Under the pieces are notes generated by a model, which worked only from the letters and a program-made list of their open reading frames with translations, did no database searches and was not told where the DNA came from. Of a DNA stretch of 64,000 nt, positions 43,138 to 54,055 are shown in pieces. Numbering within the stretch: position 1 is the first letter of the stretch; the number at the start of each line of letters is the position of its first letter. Where the stretch lies: NCBI RefSeq assembly GCF_035222485.1, contig NC_085924.1:1984001-2048000 (forward strand), written 5' to 3'. This stretch comes from Podospora pseudoanserina. Lineage: Eukaryota > Ascomycota > Sordariomycetes > Sordariales > Podosporaceae. Position numbers and translations under genes: made by a program.

Positions 43138-44347
43138 TATTTGAAGTTGGAGAAATGACGTTCCAGGAAGTTAAGTTGGCAGGAACAAAGGCACGAGTGG
43201 CAGATACTGGGCCAGGAGCAACTGAGCGTCTCCCGTCTTCACACAATGAAGCCTGGAATCCTGACAATTTATGAAAACATAACACTCAGTGCCTTTCTTT
43301 GGAATTGAAAACAAATTAATAATCATCCAACGGCTGTCTCTCTGAGTCTGAAGCCAGTGGGCTGACCATTTGAAAACCCATTCAACAATCCTCTAGGTAC
43401 CTATCTACTTAGGCAAGGTCGGAGTGCACAAGCAGCCCGTCATTGATTTCGTTGGTCCCAATAGACTGGTTTGATATGCCCATTGTTCAGGGGACTCCAA
43501 ATGAGCCGCATGCTCTAACTATGCTAGTATCATTGCCAGTCTCCAGTAGCCAAACCAATACCCCCACCCCATTTGAAGTTTTTGACATCAAAATTGACAC
43601 ACCACCCCAGAATGATCTGGAAATATCAACAGCCAAGCCCCCAACGTACTAGGGCAGAGCGCGCATCACACCATCCCCATCTCCACATCGACTGTCGACA
43701 TGGTTGGGTACCCCAGACTCTGCCACGTTTTCCAAGACTGTTTAGCCCTGCCGAGAACATGCACCGAACCCACCCCTGTTGTGGACAGAAAGGTACCACT
43801 CACAACTTCATCTTGCTCTCTCAAGGCGCCCAACCGACATTGAAACAACAGGTAGGTATGGAGACATGATCGATATGTCCCTGAATAGAGATACTTAGTA
43901 GGTTCTTCAATGGCTCAAGATGCATAGCAAAGCACCTCAGCAATCCCTATCTTTTTGTTCACGATGTGACCCCCGAAGGTGTGCTACGCCGCAAACCGGC
44001 AACCGGCTGCCGGGGTTAGGTCCCGCACCACCACCCGAGCCTCCCGATAGGCTCGGCTTGACCTACCGAGATTGGCGGCCGAAACTGATACACCCCATGC
44101 CAACATCGTGGGAAAATCCACTGTTTGGTCCCCTAATTTGGTAAAGACCTTCCCCTATCTTGGGGGTCAGCTCCACGAGAGGTGACACTGGAGTGGCATA
44201 CATAATGCGTGCCATTCCCGGTTCACCATGTCGAGGCAGGCTGGAGATAGTCCTTCCGTCTGTACACCACCCACACTCCTTTGAAACAGCTTTGCCCATT
44301 CACAGTCACTCCTTTATCTGTTTTTCTCTCAATTTTTGGTTGTAAAC
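43138..44347. other. Intergenic, 1.2 kb
   Basis: No gene recognised. It includes the TA flank of the transposon and the upstream region of the GMC oxidoreductase gene. Confidence 0.45.
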
Positions 44348-46407
44348 ATGCGGTTCCTCCGCAACGACATCGTCGCAGCCGTGCTGCTCTTGGCGCCCTT
44401 TTCGTTAGCTGCCCCTACCGAGTATAGCAAGAAGCTACCTCAGTTCGCTACCATCATCAACCGTCGCCAACTCAATGCCAACAACGCTACCTATGATTTC
44501 ATCATCGCGGGTGGCGGTATTGCTGGCCTGACCCTTGCCGACCGCCTGACTGAGGACCCGAATGGTGTGTTGTCCGGACTTCTGTCTTTTCTCGCTATGG
44601 TCTTCTAACATCACCTTTACAGTCAAGGTCCTCGTCATTGAGGCTGGGCCCATCGACCCCGGTCTTGAGGGTATCCAGGTGCCTGGCTCATTCTCGCCTT
44701 GGTATTATTTCTGGCCGAATCTCTTGACCGTCCCTCAGACAGCTCTGAACAACAGAGTGATCGGGACAGTCAGCGGTCAGGTCCTTGGTGGTGGAAGTGC
44801 GATCAATGCCATGGTCTATGTGAGAGGTGACGCAGACGATTACGACGCCTGGGGTTTCATGCAGCGCCGTGGTAACTCTTCGTTTTACGGCAACTCTTCA
44901 GTGAGCTCGAGCATGAGCTGGAACACTATGCTGCCTTACTTCCTGAAGAGCGAGAACTTCACAGCACCCGATGCTGCTTATGCTCTGGAGGCCAACATCA
45001 CTTGGAACCCCGCTGTTCGAGGTACCTCGGGCCCTCTCAAGTACACCTACCCTCCTTACTATTTCCCCGGCGCCGCCAACTGGTGGAATGCCGCGCAGTC
45101 GGTGGGACTTCCTCCCGTCGATGACCCTCTGTCTGGAGTCAAGAATGGTAAGCCCGTTCAGCTGTTGTCTGGGTGCAAAACATACCCAAAAGTGAACTAA
45201 TGCCGTCTTCCCAGGTATTTTCCCCATTCCGTCAGTACTCGATGCGGATACCATGACCAGGAATTACGCCAAGATCAACCACCATGATAGGGTCAAGCAA
45301 GCCCGTCCTAACTACCACGTCCTTGCTGGCAACATTGTGGGCAAGGTCCTTTTCGACCCTAGCTGCAAGAAGGCCATCGGCGTGGAGTATCTCCCGACCA
45401 GCGGCGGGGCGGCCACCAACGTCTTTGCCTCCAAGGAAGTCATCCTTGCTGCCGGCGGCATCAACACCCCCAAGATCTTACAGCTTTCTGGCATCGGCCC
45501 CAAGAAGCTCCTCGACAAGTTCGGCATCAAGGTGGTCTCCAACCTGCCCGGTGTAGGCCAGAATCTCCAGGATCAGCCTACTCTCACCGTCCCTTACACC
45601 TTTACAAACAACCTCACCCCCAATTCGGGTTCTCTTATGGCCAATGCCACCTACAATGCCGAGCAGCGTGCTCTTTACGATACTGAGCGCAAGGGTGCAT
45701 ACACCATCATCAGCTCTCTCTCCACCAACATCGGCCAACTCTCCCTCAAGCAGGCCACCTCCGACTACCAGGCCATCATCGCCGCCGCCCGCGCCGCCAA
45801 CCCTGCCGACTCTCTGCCCGCTGATGTCGATGCTACCGTTCTTGCCGGCTACCAGGTCCAGCGCGAGGCCATCCTCAACCAGTTCGAGGGCGACGTCGGC
45901 GTTGGAAACCTTCACTGGGGCACCTCCGACAACGCGCTCGTCTACCATCTCAAGCCCCTCAGCCGCGGCACCGTCGAGATTGTCACCACCGACCCTCTCG
46001 TCAACCCCGCGATTGACCACCGCACAGCCACCGACCCTATCGACTTTGCCGTCTACACTGCCCTCTTCCGCAAGAACAGGGAGCTGTTTGCCGCCCCTGA
46101 CATGCAGGTTCTCGGCCCTGCCGAGGGCGCCCCTTTTGCCGCTGCCACGACTAACGAGGAGATCATCGAGGTCATGCGTGACCAGATCAACCCCTCGAAT
46201 GCTCACCAGTGCTGCACTGCCGCCATGTTGCCCAAGTCCCTCGGCGGTGTTGTCAACAGCGAGCAGAAGGTTTACGGCGTCTCGCGTCTCAGAGTCGCTG
46301 ACATTTCGTTCTGGCCCATGCAGACTGCTGGTTCTCCTCTGGGGACCATGTATGCGGCCGGTGAGAGGCTTGCTGACATGATCAAGGCCGAGTATGGTCT
46401 TGCGTAA
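44348..46407 (+). CDS. Secreted GMC-family flavin oxidoreductase (AA3-like)
   Basis: Exons 44348-44564, 44623-45147 and 45215-46407 encode 644 residues. Signal peptide: MRFLRNDIVAAVLLLAPFSL. FAD-binding motifs: YDFIIAGGGIAGLTLADRL, the second ADP-contact VLVIEAGP, GMC signature-1-like GQVLGGGSAINAMVYVRGD and signature 2 ILAAGGINTPKILQLSGIGP, then LPGVGQNLQDQP. The family includes aryl-alcohol oxidase, glucose dehydrogenase and cellobiose dehydrogenase flavodomains. The active site is unusual. The catalytic-His segment reads SNAHQCCTAAM where H-x-x-G-T is usual. The second catalytic His/Asn position, normally in GNP or AHI context, reads AGSPLGTMYAAGE. So substrate and even activity are uncertain. 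The exon 3 codons are strongly C-ending, suggesting high expression. Introns 58 and 67 nt, both phase 1. Confidence 0.92.
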
Positions 46408-46912
46408 GTTGTCCTTGTGTAAAAGTAGTGGGAAGGGAGATTTTTGTACATCAAGCTATAGAAATGAATAGATCGTAAACCAGCCCGTCGCTTTTCAACC
46501 CCGCCTTTCAGCAGACCTTGACACGGCAACTTTGCAACAGAGTACTCTAGGACATTCGCAAAGGTAACAAGAGCGTGTGAGGCTAGGATTCATTGCTGTT
46601 ATCATATTGCTTAGGTGCGTACCAAATGCCTGCGGTTGTACAGTCTCCATACACCCCCCAAACGCCGTTAATGCCGCCGCCCACCACCGCCACCCCTGAT
46701 CTGTGTAACATCTGTAATGCGTAGATGACTACTACCCCGCGAACACAGCCCAGCCCTCGCTCCGTTTGTGTCCACAAAGGTGTGTCTTGTTGAAATGCGA
46801 GGAAAGGCCAGAAGCTCGTATGGTCGGTTTGAATAACTGATCATGTCCAATAAATATGGAATCCAGTGAGCAGTGATTTCTAAGTTGGGGTTGCTGTCAT
46901 AGCAGTGCTGTA
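46408..46912. other. Convergent intergenic region, 0.5 kb
   Basis: 3' flanks of the GMC gene and the sulfurtransferase gene. Nothing else seen. Confidence 0.45.
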
Positions 46913-48015
46913 TTACTCGCTGTGTTGCTCCACGGTGCGAATCAGCGAATCCGAGGGCTTCACTCTCTGGGCCCATTCCCTGTGACGTCAAAGTTAGCAA
47001 CATCAACCAATTAACGAATACACCTCGGGTAAGAAACTCACGTCCAGCTCCCGTCGTAGACCTTCCTTTTCTCTGGAGAGCCATACTGGGCCTCGTTGAG
47101 CGCCGTCTCGAGCACACATGCTGTCACTCCCGTGCCACAACTGGAGATGATGGGTTTTGCCGGGTCAACGCCCTTTTCCTTGAAAACCTGCTTCAGCTTG
47201 TCTACAGGAAGGAAGGCCTTGGTCTGGGGATCCAAGACAGCGTCAAAGGGAATGTTGATGGAACCGGGCATGTGTCCCGAAGAAAGCCCCGGTCTTGGCT
47301 CAGGGTCCTTGCCGGACCAACGGCCATATGATCTCGCATCCAGAATTTGGACGCCCTCAGCGCCCTCCTTGTTGTAATCAAGAGCTACCTCTCGCACATC
47401 CTCAAAGTGTGCCACTTTCGCTTCGTCCATTTCGGGGATGGGGTACGTGCCGCACTCGACAGTCCATACATTCCCCGACTCAGTTGGCAGACCCTGTTCT
47501 ACCCATAACCTGAAGTTGTTCAAAATATGCACCCGTGGATGGCCAAACGTCTTCAATGTCCAGCCGACTCGGGGCGCACTGAAGATTCCCAGCTCCCTGC
47601 TATCGTATACAACCACTGTGTCCTCGTGCCGGATGCCCAGCTCGCTCATGGCCGCAGCGAAGCCTTTTGGGGTTGGGAGCATGTGTGGGTATTCGCTGTG
47701 CTTGTCGATCACCTTGTCCAGATCAAAGAACCGGGCTTTTGGAATTCGCTTCTCTCGAAAGACGTCGATACCTGTCCGGCCTTCCGGGTCGTTTGGCAGA
47801 AACCACGAGGCACACAGAGGAATAACGCGGGGCTCGGACGAGATGGGCGAAGGAGGGGCCTTCTTGAGGGCTTCGGCAAGTTCTTGGGGAGTCACAAGAT
47901 AGCTGGAAAAAGACCGGCGCACCCCCGCGGCTTTGGCGGCTGGCTGACGAAGCTGCTGCGAGCCAAATCGAGGCAGCGAAACCCGTAAAGGGCGAAGTAT
48001 AAAGAGAGAAGCCAT
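46913..48015 (-). CDS. Mitochondrial 3-mercaptopyruvate/thiosulfate sulfurtransferase
   Basis: Transfers sulfur from mercaptopyruvate or thiosulfate to cyanide or thiols; in yeast the homologue Tum1 feeds tRNA thiolation. Exons 47042-48015 and 46913-46979 (62-nt intron GTGAGT..CACAG) encode 346 residues. The start MASLFILRPLRVSLPRFGSQ is a mitochondrial presequence: Arg/Ser rich, no acidic residues. An upstream GTG-led extension is not used. Two rhodanese domains follow. The first has VIPLCASWFLPNDPEGR, RIPKARFFDLD and VVVYDSRELGIFSAPRVGW. The second has VQILDARSYGRWSGKDPEPR, SGHMPGSINIPF and the catalytic Cys293 in SSCGTGVTACV. CGTGVT loops resemble mercaptopyruvate rather than thiosulfate enzymes, which favours MST. 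The last exon adds WAQRVKPSDSLIRT, the conserved C-terminus. It shares a divergent promoter with apc11. Confidence 0.93.
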
Positions 48016-48623
48016 GGTGGCAGTGTCAATTGGTGCAGTCGCGGAGGATTGGTCTGGTTCTCTGGAAGGGGAGATTTGTGCTTGTAGTTGGAGATGTTTG
48101 AGCACGATAAGCGAGCGCCAAGCAGCTGCTTAAACACTCGAACGATGCCGGGCTTTTGGCTCGTTTCTGTTCCCGACAAACTGCTAGGATTCCCTGCACC
48201 CGTAGCCGTGACGGGGCCAGGAGGGACGACTGGTTTCCAAGGACAGGCGTTGTCTTGGAGAAAGACAAGTGGGAGAGATGCTTGGTGACGACCCTAGGAT
48301 TCTGTAGGTGCGGGGTCCAGGACTTGGTTCTTTGTCGTTGAAAGCTGCTTGGGGGGGAAGAGGTGGTCGGGGATTTGGAGAGGGAAACTTTTGAAATTCC
48401 TGGGGAGGGTCGAGGAGCTTGGGCCACAGCAAGCGCCCAATTACGCCATGACCCACTAACACTTGGCTGCCCTTGCAGGGAGAACTGATAACGGCGGCGC
48501 CAGCATCTCTCCCGCTCTCAACATCGGATGAGAGACTCCATAGACACTCCAACAGAGACTACCAACAACTAAAACGACCCTATAAGACACCGGATTGTTA
48601 GACTCGCCGGAAATCTGCCAGCG
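48016..48623. promoter_or_regulatory. Divergent promoter of the sulfurtransferase and apc11 genes
   Basis: 608 bp, no gene recognised; short open frames on both strands look incidental. Confidence 0.45.
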
Positions 48624-49107
48624 ATGAAGGTCAAGATCAAGAGGTGGAACGCGGTCGCGACATGGCGATGGGATCTTCCCGAAGATGATCTTTGCGGTAT
48701 CTGCCAGAACCCCTTTGACAACACATGCCCTGCCTGCAAATATCCCGGCGATGACTGCATCCTTTGTGAGTTCCACACAGCCTGCGGCTATCAGCGGAAT
48801 GGCGTTTGTTGACTTTCTGTGTAACCCAAAGTATCTGGAAAATGCGGCCACAACTTTCACATGGTGAGCAGATGGAGAGCATTCCTGAATGGAGCCGGCG
48901 GTTGTACTGATATTGGCTTACAGCACTGCATTCTGGAGTGGATGAAGCAAGACTCAGCCAAGGGACAATGTCCGATGTGTCGACAGAGTAAGCTCGTGGG
49001 TTGCCCTTTCTTGCAGCAATTTGTCTAACATCATGGTAGGGTTTGAATGGGCCGACCAAACGAACCAGACGATGAGGGATGCAGCACAGGCTTTGGCCAG
49101 TGTGTAG
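48624..49107 (+). CDS. apc11: Anaphase-promoting complex subunit 11 (RING-H2 ubiquitin ligase)
   Basis: Catalytic RING subunit of APC/C, the E3 that triggers anaphase and mitotic exit. Four exons, 48624-48765, 48832-48863, 48924-48987 and 49040-49107, encode 101 residues. The start MKVKIKRWNAVATWRWD is almost universal for Apc11. All zinc ligands are present: CGICQNPFDNTCPACKYPGD, then CGHNFHMHCILEWM and QCPMCRQ. The tail RFEWADQTNQTMRDAAQALA is fungal. The second exon is only 32 nt, and its 66-nt upstream intron ends in an AAAG acceptor after GTAAC, a somewhat weak site but needed to give LSGKCGHNF. The gene is easily missed because no exon reaches 150 nt. Confidence 0.94.
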
Positions 49108-49737
49108 GTTATCGACTTGTCGGTGCCATGCTAAGTTCTACCTTGGGGCATTTTGCATTGGGCGGCGTTGGAGGAAGTACTTCTATATGGTTTTCATGTT
49201 TTCTTCCTCGCCGGTAACATGTACATATATTTACATCCATTTCGGGGTGAGGCTGATAAACTCCTATCATCCCAAGAATACACTGTTTTCAGCTGCCCCC
49301 AGACGAGGCGGGCGGGTGGGCCATCCATCGCCCCGTTTTCAGCTCGTACCCTTGACTTAGCGTCACATGCTTGATCACCGGATAGGCGTGCGTCCAGGTC
49401 GGTAGATAAGATAAAGGGAATGCGGCGATCTCGTTGACAGCTCCAATTGCCTGCATTGCCATTGCTGCATAGGTCCAACCCGCAAAGCCAACCTTGGTCT
49501 TGTCACCCATCTGTCACCCAGGATTGACCAGTAGCGTTTTGTTTGCTTTTATGTTGAATACTCCGCGTGATGGATTGAGGTTCTGCCTAGGCGTCTCAAG
49601 GCTGCCCATTTCCCCTAACCTGGTCTTCGCAAGCAATATGCCACACCGAAACGCGCTTTCTCTATCTCTCTATCAATTCCCGCTCGCTGTTAGATTCCCA
49701 TCTAGCCTACCAAGCCAGAACTATAGCAAAATCAGTC
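49108..49737. other. Intergenic, 0.6 kb
   Basis: No gene recognised between apc11 and the next plus-strand gene. Confidence 0.45.
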
Positions 49738-50661
49738 ATGACCGGTCCCGCTTTCGAACGACCCAGCTCCGCTGCTGCAGGTTACCACGCCTCTTCCATC
49801 CCCCCGAGCCCGCGTCCATCTGTCACTGGCAGGGCCAGCAGATCCAGTCTACGTCGCGACCGGGATAGCCATGATTCCGGCGCCTATCCACGGCCTGCGT
49901 CTGCAGCTCTCTCACATAGGACATCTCATGATGAACCCATGTACCGTCCGCCATCCTCCTCTCCGCCACAACCGCAGCCTGCGCCCCAACCGACATTCTC
50001 CCCGCCCTTTGTGCTCCTCACTTCCACCTCGCATGCTTCGAGCAGGCAGACCGTTCACCATCCGGCGGTTCGGTACATTTTTGCCGATGACGATCCAGAG
50101 ATCTTGTCTGCCGAGCTGACGCAGTACCACTACACAAAACAAGACGGCAGCGAGGATAAAACTGGTCCCGGTCACCGTGCCGTCATCATAGATATGGATC
50201 AACGAGAGGGCGATATTGGGTTTGAAGTAGCCTGGGCAAGCAGCCTATCGCCTGACTGGGCTGTCACATCAGCAAGCATGGCCAAGATGGACGGCGGCGG
50301 CGGGGGACTGGTATTAAAGGTAGAAGGAATGAGCCTCGAGCCGCCCATATCTTTGGCCGCTTCATCAACAACGGGAAAAATGCAGGATTCTGAAGCTGGT
50401 GATATGCACTCTTCCGGTGCGAGCGGTGAAGGGCAGCAACGCCGTCCCCAGCCAAAACAAAGCCCATCATCGTCAGATGAATATGGAGCGTTGCTCCAGG
50501 ACTTTGAGAAGCGGATGGCGGTTCTACGGAGGGTGGCTGAGGTCGGTGCAGAGAGACAGCGAATAATGCGGGAGCATGATCATGGTGACATGGCTCCTGA
50601 GGTCTCAGCGGGCCATCAATTTGCTCCTACAGTTGAGGGCTCAGACCGCTTGCAAGATTGA
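49738..50661 (+). CDS. Unrecognised 307-residue protein with a low-complexity N-terminus
   Basis: Single exon with ATG at 49738. I do not recognise the family. Residues 1-90 are Ser/Pro/Arg-rich and probably disordered (SSIPPSPRPS, PQPQPAPQPTFSPP). A more ordered block follows at about residues 90-200 with alternating hydrophobics (FVLLTSTSH, AVRYIFADDDPEILSAELTQ, AVIIDMDQREGDIGFEVAWA). It reads like a conserved core of a nuclear or signalling protein. The last third is Ser/Gln-rich and ends in a predicted helix (DFEKRMAVLRRVAEVGAER). No signal peptide or membrane segment. The AVRYIFADDDPE core looks constrained and codon use fits neighbours, so a real gene is likely. Function unknown. Confidence 0.7.
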   Translation: MTGPAFERPSSAAAGYHASSIPPSPRPSVTGRASRSSLRRDRDSHDSGAYPRPASAALSHRTSHDEPMYRPPSSSPPQPQPAPQPTFSPPFVLLTSTSHASSRQTVHHPAVRYIFADDDPEILSAELTQYHYTKQDGSEDKTGPGHRAVIIDMDQREGDIGFEVAWASSLSPDWAVTSASMAKMDGGGGGLVLKVEGMSLEPPISLAASSTTGKMQDSEAGDMHSSGASGEGQQRRPQPKQSPSSSDEYGALLQDFEKRMAVLRRVAEVGAERQRIMREHDHGDMAPEVSAGHQFAPTVEGSDRLQD

Positions 50662-51186
50662 GACGAGAGAGATACGAGCGTTTGTAGCTACTGGCTTTTG
50701 TGGAGCTGTTATATGGCTTGGGCTCGTCATCAGTTTGAAATGGCATGGCCGTTTGCCAGTCATCATCAGAATTGGCGTATGGGGGCCGTTCGGCATTATT
50801 TTATATGGGCGGACTATAGTCCGGAAATCAATACGAAAAAAAGTGTATTAAACCCCTTTGCTATGCTATGACAAAGCATTGGCTTCAAAAGCTATCGTGA
50901 CCAATGCCATTTTACCTTGGTATCCCATAACGACACAGACTGTGTTAACGACCTATACTCCTCCCTGGAAACAAAACAAATGTATACAGAATCAAGGACA
51001 ATCCATGCCCCTGGTTTATAACGAGAACCCACCCGGTACCGATTACGACATGCAAATGACAAGCCAACAAGCTTTCCAGGCACCTCGGCGCAGCTAATTA
51101 CCAACACAAACATGGATGCGTTGGGTTGAGGACTTGTTAGCAGGTCATCTTCCTATTATTTGTGAATTGAGGGCTTGAGAACCCTT
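50662..51186. other. Convergent intergenic region, 0.5 kb
   Basis: Nothing recognised. Confidence 0.45.
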
Positions 51187-52700
51187 TCAAGAGCCATCAG
51201 ATCCCACATCCAACTCAACCACAAATCGCTTGTGCATGGGTTGATCTGGCACTCTGTTTAGCCGCCTCCTCGAGATCTGCGAGAGTTGACCGCTTGGCTC
51301 GCCAGCGAGTTTGACGGCACGAGCATCGTTCATGTGAAGATCATCGAAAACGTTTCGTTCAAAGATGCTTCGTTTCTGTTCGGCAACCGGAGTAGGGGCA
51401 GGAGTAGGAGCAGGGGCAGGGGCGGCGGCCGGAGCGGCCGGAGCTGGGGCTGGCTGTCTTGTTATCATCACATAGGCCACGACAGCCACAACGATAATGA
51501 CGATAATGGCGACTAGTCACTCTTGTCAGCACCAAACTTTCACCAAGGGGGCATGTTTTTCAGGGATGGCAACGTACCGCAGATGCCGAGGCAAATCCAC
51601 TTCTTCTTGCGCGTTTTCCTGGCGGTTGTTACGGCCACCACGAGCTCGTCATTCGCCTTGACCATATCCTCTGCGGCCTGCTCGGCGTGCTGGTCGATCT
51701 GCATGACGACCGCTTCTTGCTTCACCAGCAACTCTTGCATCTCCTCCATGAGCTCCACAAGCTCGTTCAACCTCTTCTCCACTTCCAGCATCTCCTGGTG
51801 GCGTTGCCGCACTGCTGCCAGGACAGAGCTCGCCTGACCGGAGCGGTTGCTTTGCATAAGTGCCTGCGAGAAGACGGCGGGCTCGCTGTCCACCATCCGG
51901 CGCATCTCAGCGTCGCTGATGTCTCCCTTCACGATGCGGATTTGACGTTCTGTCTGATCTCGTATCCTCTTCCTGTTCTCGCCCTCCAACGACTGGAATT
52001 TTTGAATGGCAGCCTGTACCTGTCGCTCGACCAGCCCGACCTGCCTGTTGTTGCCCCCTAGCTGGTGGTCGTCGGTCTTGACGTCCCGAACACGGTCCTT
52101 CAGCGCCCTGAACCGGTCCATGATGTTTGCCGTTAGAGTATCGATTTCATCTCGGATGGCCCCTTGGTTTGTCGCACCCGATAGCTTTACCTGGAGATTG
52201 GAAAACTTGTCTAGAAGGGCTTCGAGGCTGCGAACATCGTTGCTGATTTCGGAGCATTTTTGGAGGATCGAACTCTGGGTTGGTCTAGAGGAGGATGTGG
52301 GGAGCGAGTTCATCTCGACGTTGGCTATCGCGCCTTTGGGGTTAAAAAATCAACTTGTCCAGCAAAGGTCGTAGCTGCTCAGAACTCACCCGCATTACGG
52401 TCGTCGAAAGGATTGCTGTAGCCGCTGGGGCTATTTCCTCCACCATATCCGCCCTGGCCGTAGCCGCCGCCGCCACCACCTTGATTATAAGGGTTGTTGT
52501 TTGGGTTGTACCCTGCGTACTGAAAACAAGCAGTTTGGTTAGCAATCTGTCTCAACAGCAGTAAGGAACCGCAAAGAATGTTTCAGGGGCCCTATGCTTG
52601 GCATACTCAACCACGAGGGCATATGAGACATGGAGAGTTTTAGAGCATCGGTTCCCAAGTTCATAAATGGCAAAAAGTGACAGCATATACTCACACTCAT
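51187..52700 (-). CDS. sso1: Plasma-membrane syntaxin (Sso1/Psy1-type Qa-SNARE) with a long C-terminal tail
   Basis: t-SNARE for fusion of secretory vesicles with the plasma membrane at hyphal tips. Exons 52695-52700 (only ATGAGT), 52390-52519, 51578-52324 and 51187-51512 encode 402 residues. A Gly/Tyr/Asn-rich N-terminus (YNQGGGGGGYGQGGYGGGNS) ends in SGYSNPFDDRN. The Habc bundle follows (ISNDVRSLEALLDKFSNL and on), then the SNARE helix from about RHQEMLEVEKRLNELVELME, with the zero-layer glutamine in ELLVKQEAVV. The helix runs to the basic TARKTRKKKW. The membrane anchor is VAIIVIIVVAVVAYVM at about residues 295-310. Sso-type proteins usually stop soon after it, but here about 92 residues follow: a Pro/Ala repeat (about 25 residues), then IFERNVFDDLHMNDARAV and a basic stretch. 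The SNARE assignment is strong. The tail depends on the last exon being read as modelled. Confidence 0.92.
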
Positions 52701-54055
52701 GTTGTTTATTGTGGGAGCGCGAAGAGCCTGCTCGCAAGGGCTATTGGGAAAGTGGAGGGGGAGGGGAGCGCGGTGGGAGGCGCTCGGTACCCTATTCGCG
52801 AGTGTAATGAGGTTGGGTGTGGTGTGGTGTTGACGGTGGTAGTAGTCTATGTAGGATGATATTGCTGGCACAAAAGAAACCACGCTGGAGGAGAGGGTAT
52901 CGAGATCGCGAAAATGAACAGGGAGAACACAAGCGCCAAAAATTGAAAAGAAGTTCAAACAGGGGCCAAAAAACGGCGGTGGGCACGGCTGTGTTAATGA
53001 ATGGTAACTTTTTCAGGCGAAGGCCATCAGACACCAGAGGAATCTCAGGAGGTCGGCCCAAACGAGGTTAGCGGGTTTGTGGCGCGGTCTCACGTTTGCT
53101 CGCAGAACAGCCGCTCGCTCGCGTCGGGATCATGAACCCCTGCTCTGGAACTGTTAAAGGTTGCAGTGGATCCTACACCGAGTACCTACCTTTGCCATGT
53201 TCCTTTCTCTCAACGGCAATTATATGAATATGCATGGGATGATTGGTGAAATAGTCTGTATGTAATAACCAGCACCAGATGTCCCGGACGGCCATTCCCC
53301 AGGTCAAGGTCTGAATCGAGTGCGAAATCACGGTCAACGACTGGGTCTCGATTCTCGAGGGGATCACCAGTGAAGTGGGTCGCTGATTTGAAGCGCTTGG
53401 CTGGTTACGAAAGAGCCGTCTTGGCAAGAAGCAGCTTAAATCCAACGCAGGCCGGGGCAGGCTCGGCAGCAAAAACCGTTTCAGAACGGCGATCGTCAGG
53501 CACGTTCAATCGTCAAACAGACATCGGCCCCGTGCTCAGTATGAAAGCGACGACAATGTCACTGTCTTGTCATGGTTCTTTTTGCTGTCCAACCCCTCCA
53601 CCGAAGCCGTCATCATTCCTTTGATGCATGCTTATCCCAACAGAGCACGCTTCCCGAACCCAACTATAAACACCTACATGCTGCACGACTCAGCCCCAAC
53701 TATGGCGTGGGCGGCTCAGTGCCGTTACCCCACCGCGGGGAAAGGAATGGGGAGTGTACAGCACAAGGCCCTCTTGAGGACGCCGCTTGGGCTCGGGGCC
53801 TGGTGTGCGGAAAACAGTCAAGACATCGTGGCCAGGGCGGCCGAGTTTGGGCCTCTTCTATCGGCACCTTTTCGGGTTGCTGCAACATCACAAGCATCTT
53901 CTGGCGTACAGACCGAATCTCAATTTACGAAACATGCCTCTGTCAGTAGCTGCAAACATCTAGCTGATTAAACCACCAAACTACTTCCCGCCGCTCTGTA
54001 AAGCACCCCAAACCATGCCCAGCCAAGAACCGGTGCCCCCTTTCTCAACGTCAAG
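52701..54055. other. Intergenic, 1.4 kb
   Basis: Syntaxin promoter and the 3' flank of the MEMO gene. Open frames at 53370-53970 overlap in several frames and show no domain; I do not call them genes. Confidence 0.45.

Noticed and set aside
45478-46381. Long open frames on both strands inside the GMC gene
   Set aside because: They result from strong C-ending codon bias in exon 3 of the oxidoreductase; their translations are Pro/Ser- or Gly/Val-rich shadows.
48016-48105. N-terminal extension of the sulfurtransferase from an upstream GTG
   Set aside because: Fungal nuclear genes start with ATG; the ATG at 48015 opens a typical mitochondrial presequence.
53172-53971. Possible gene between the syntaxin and MEMO genes
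   Set aside because: Several overlapping short frames, no conserved motif, no convincing splice pattern.
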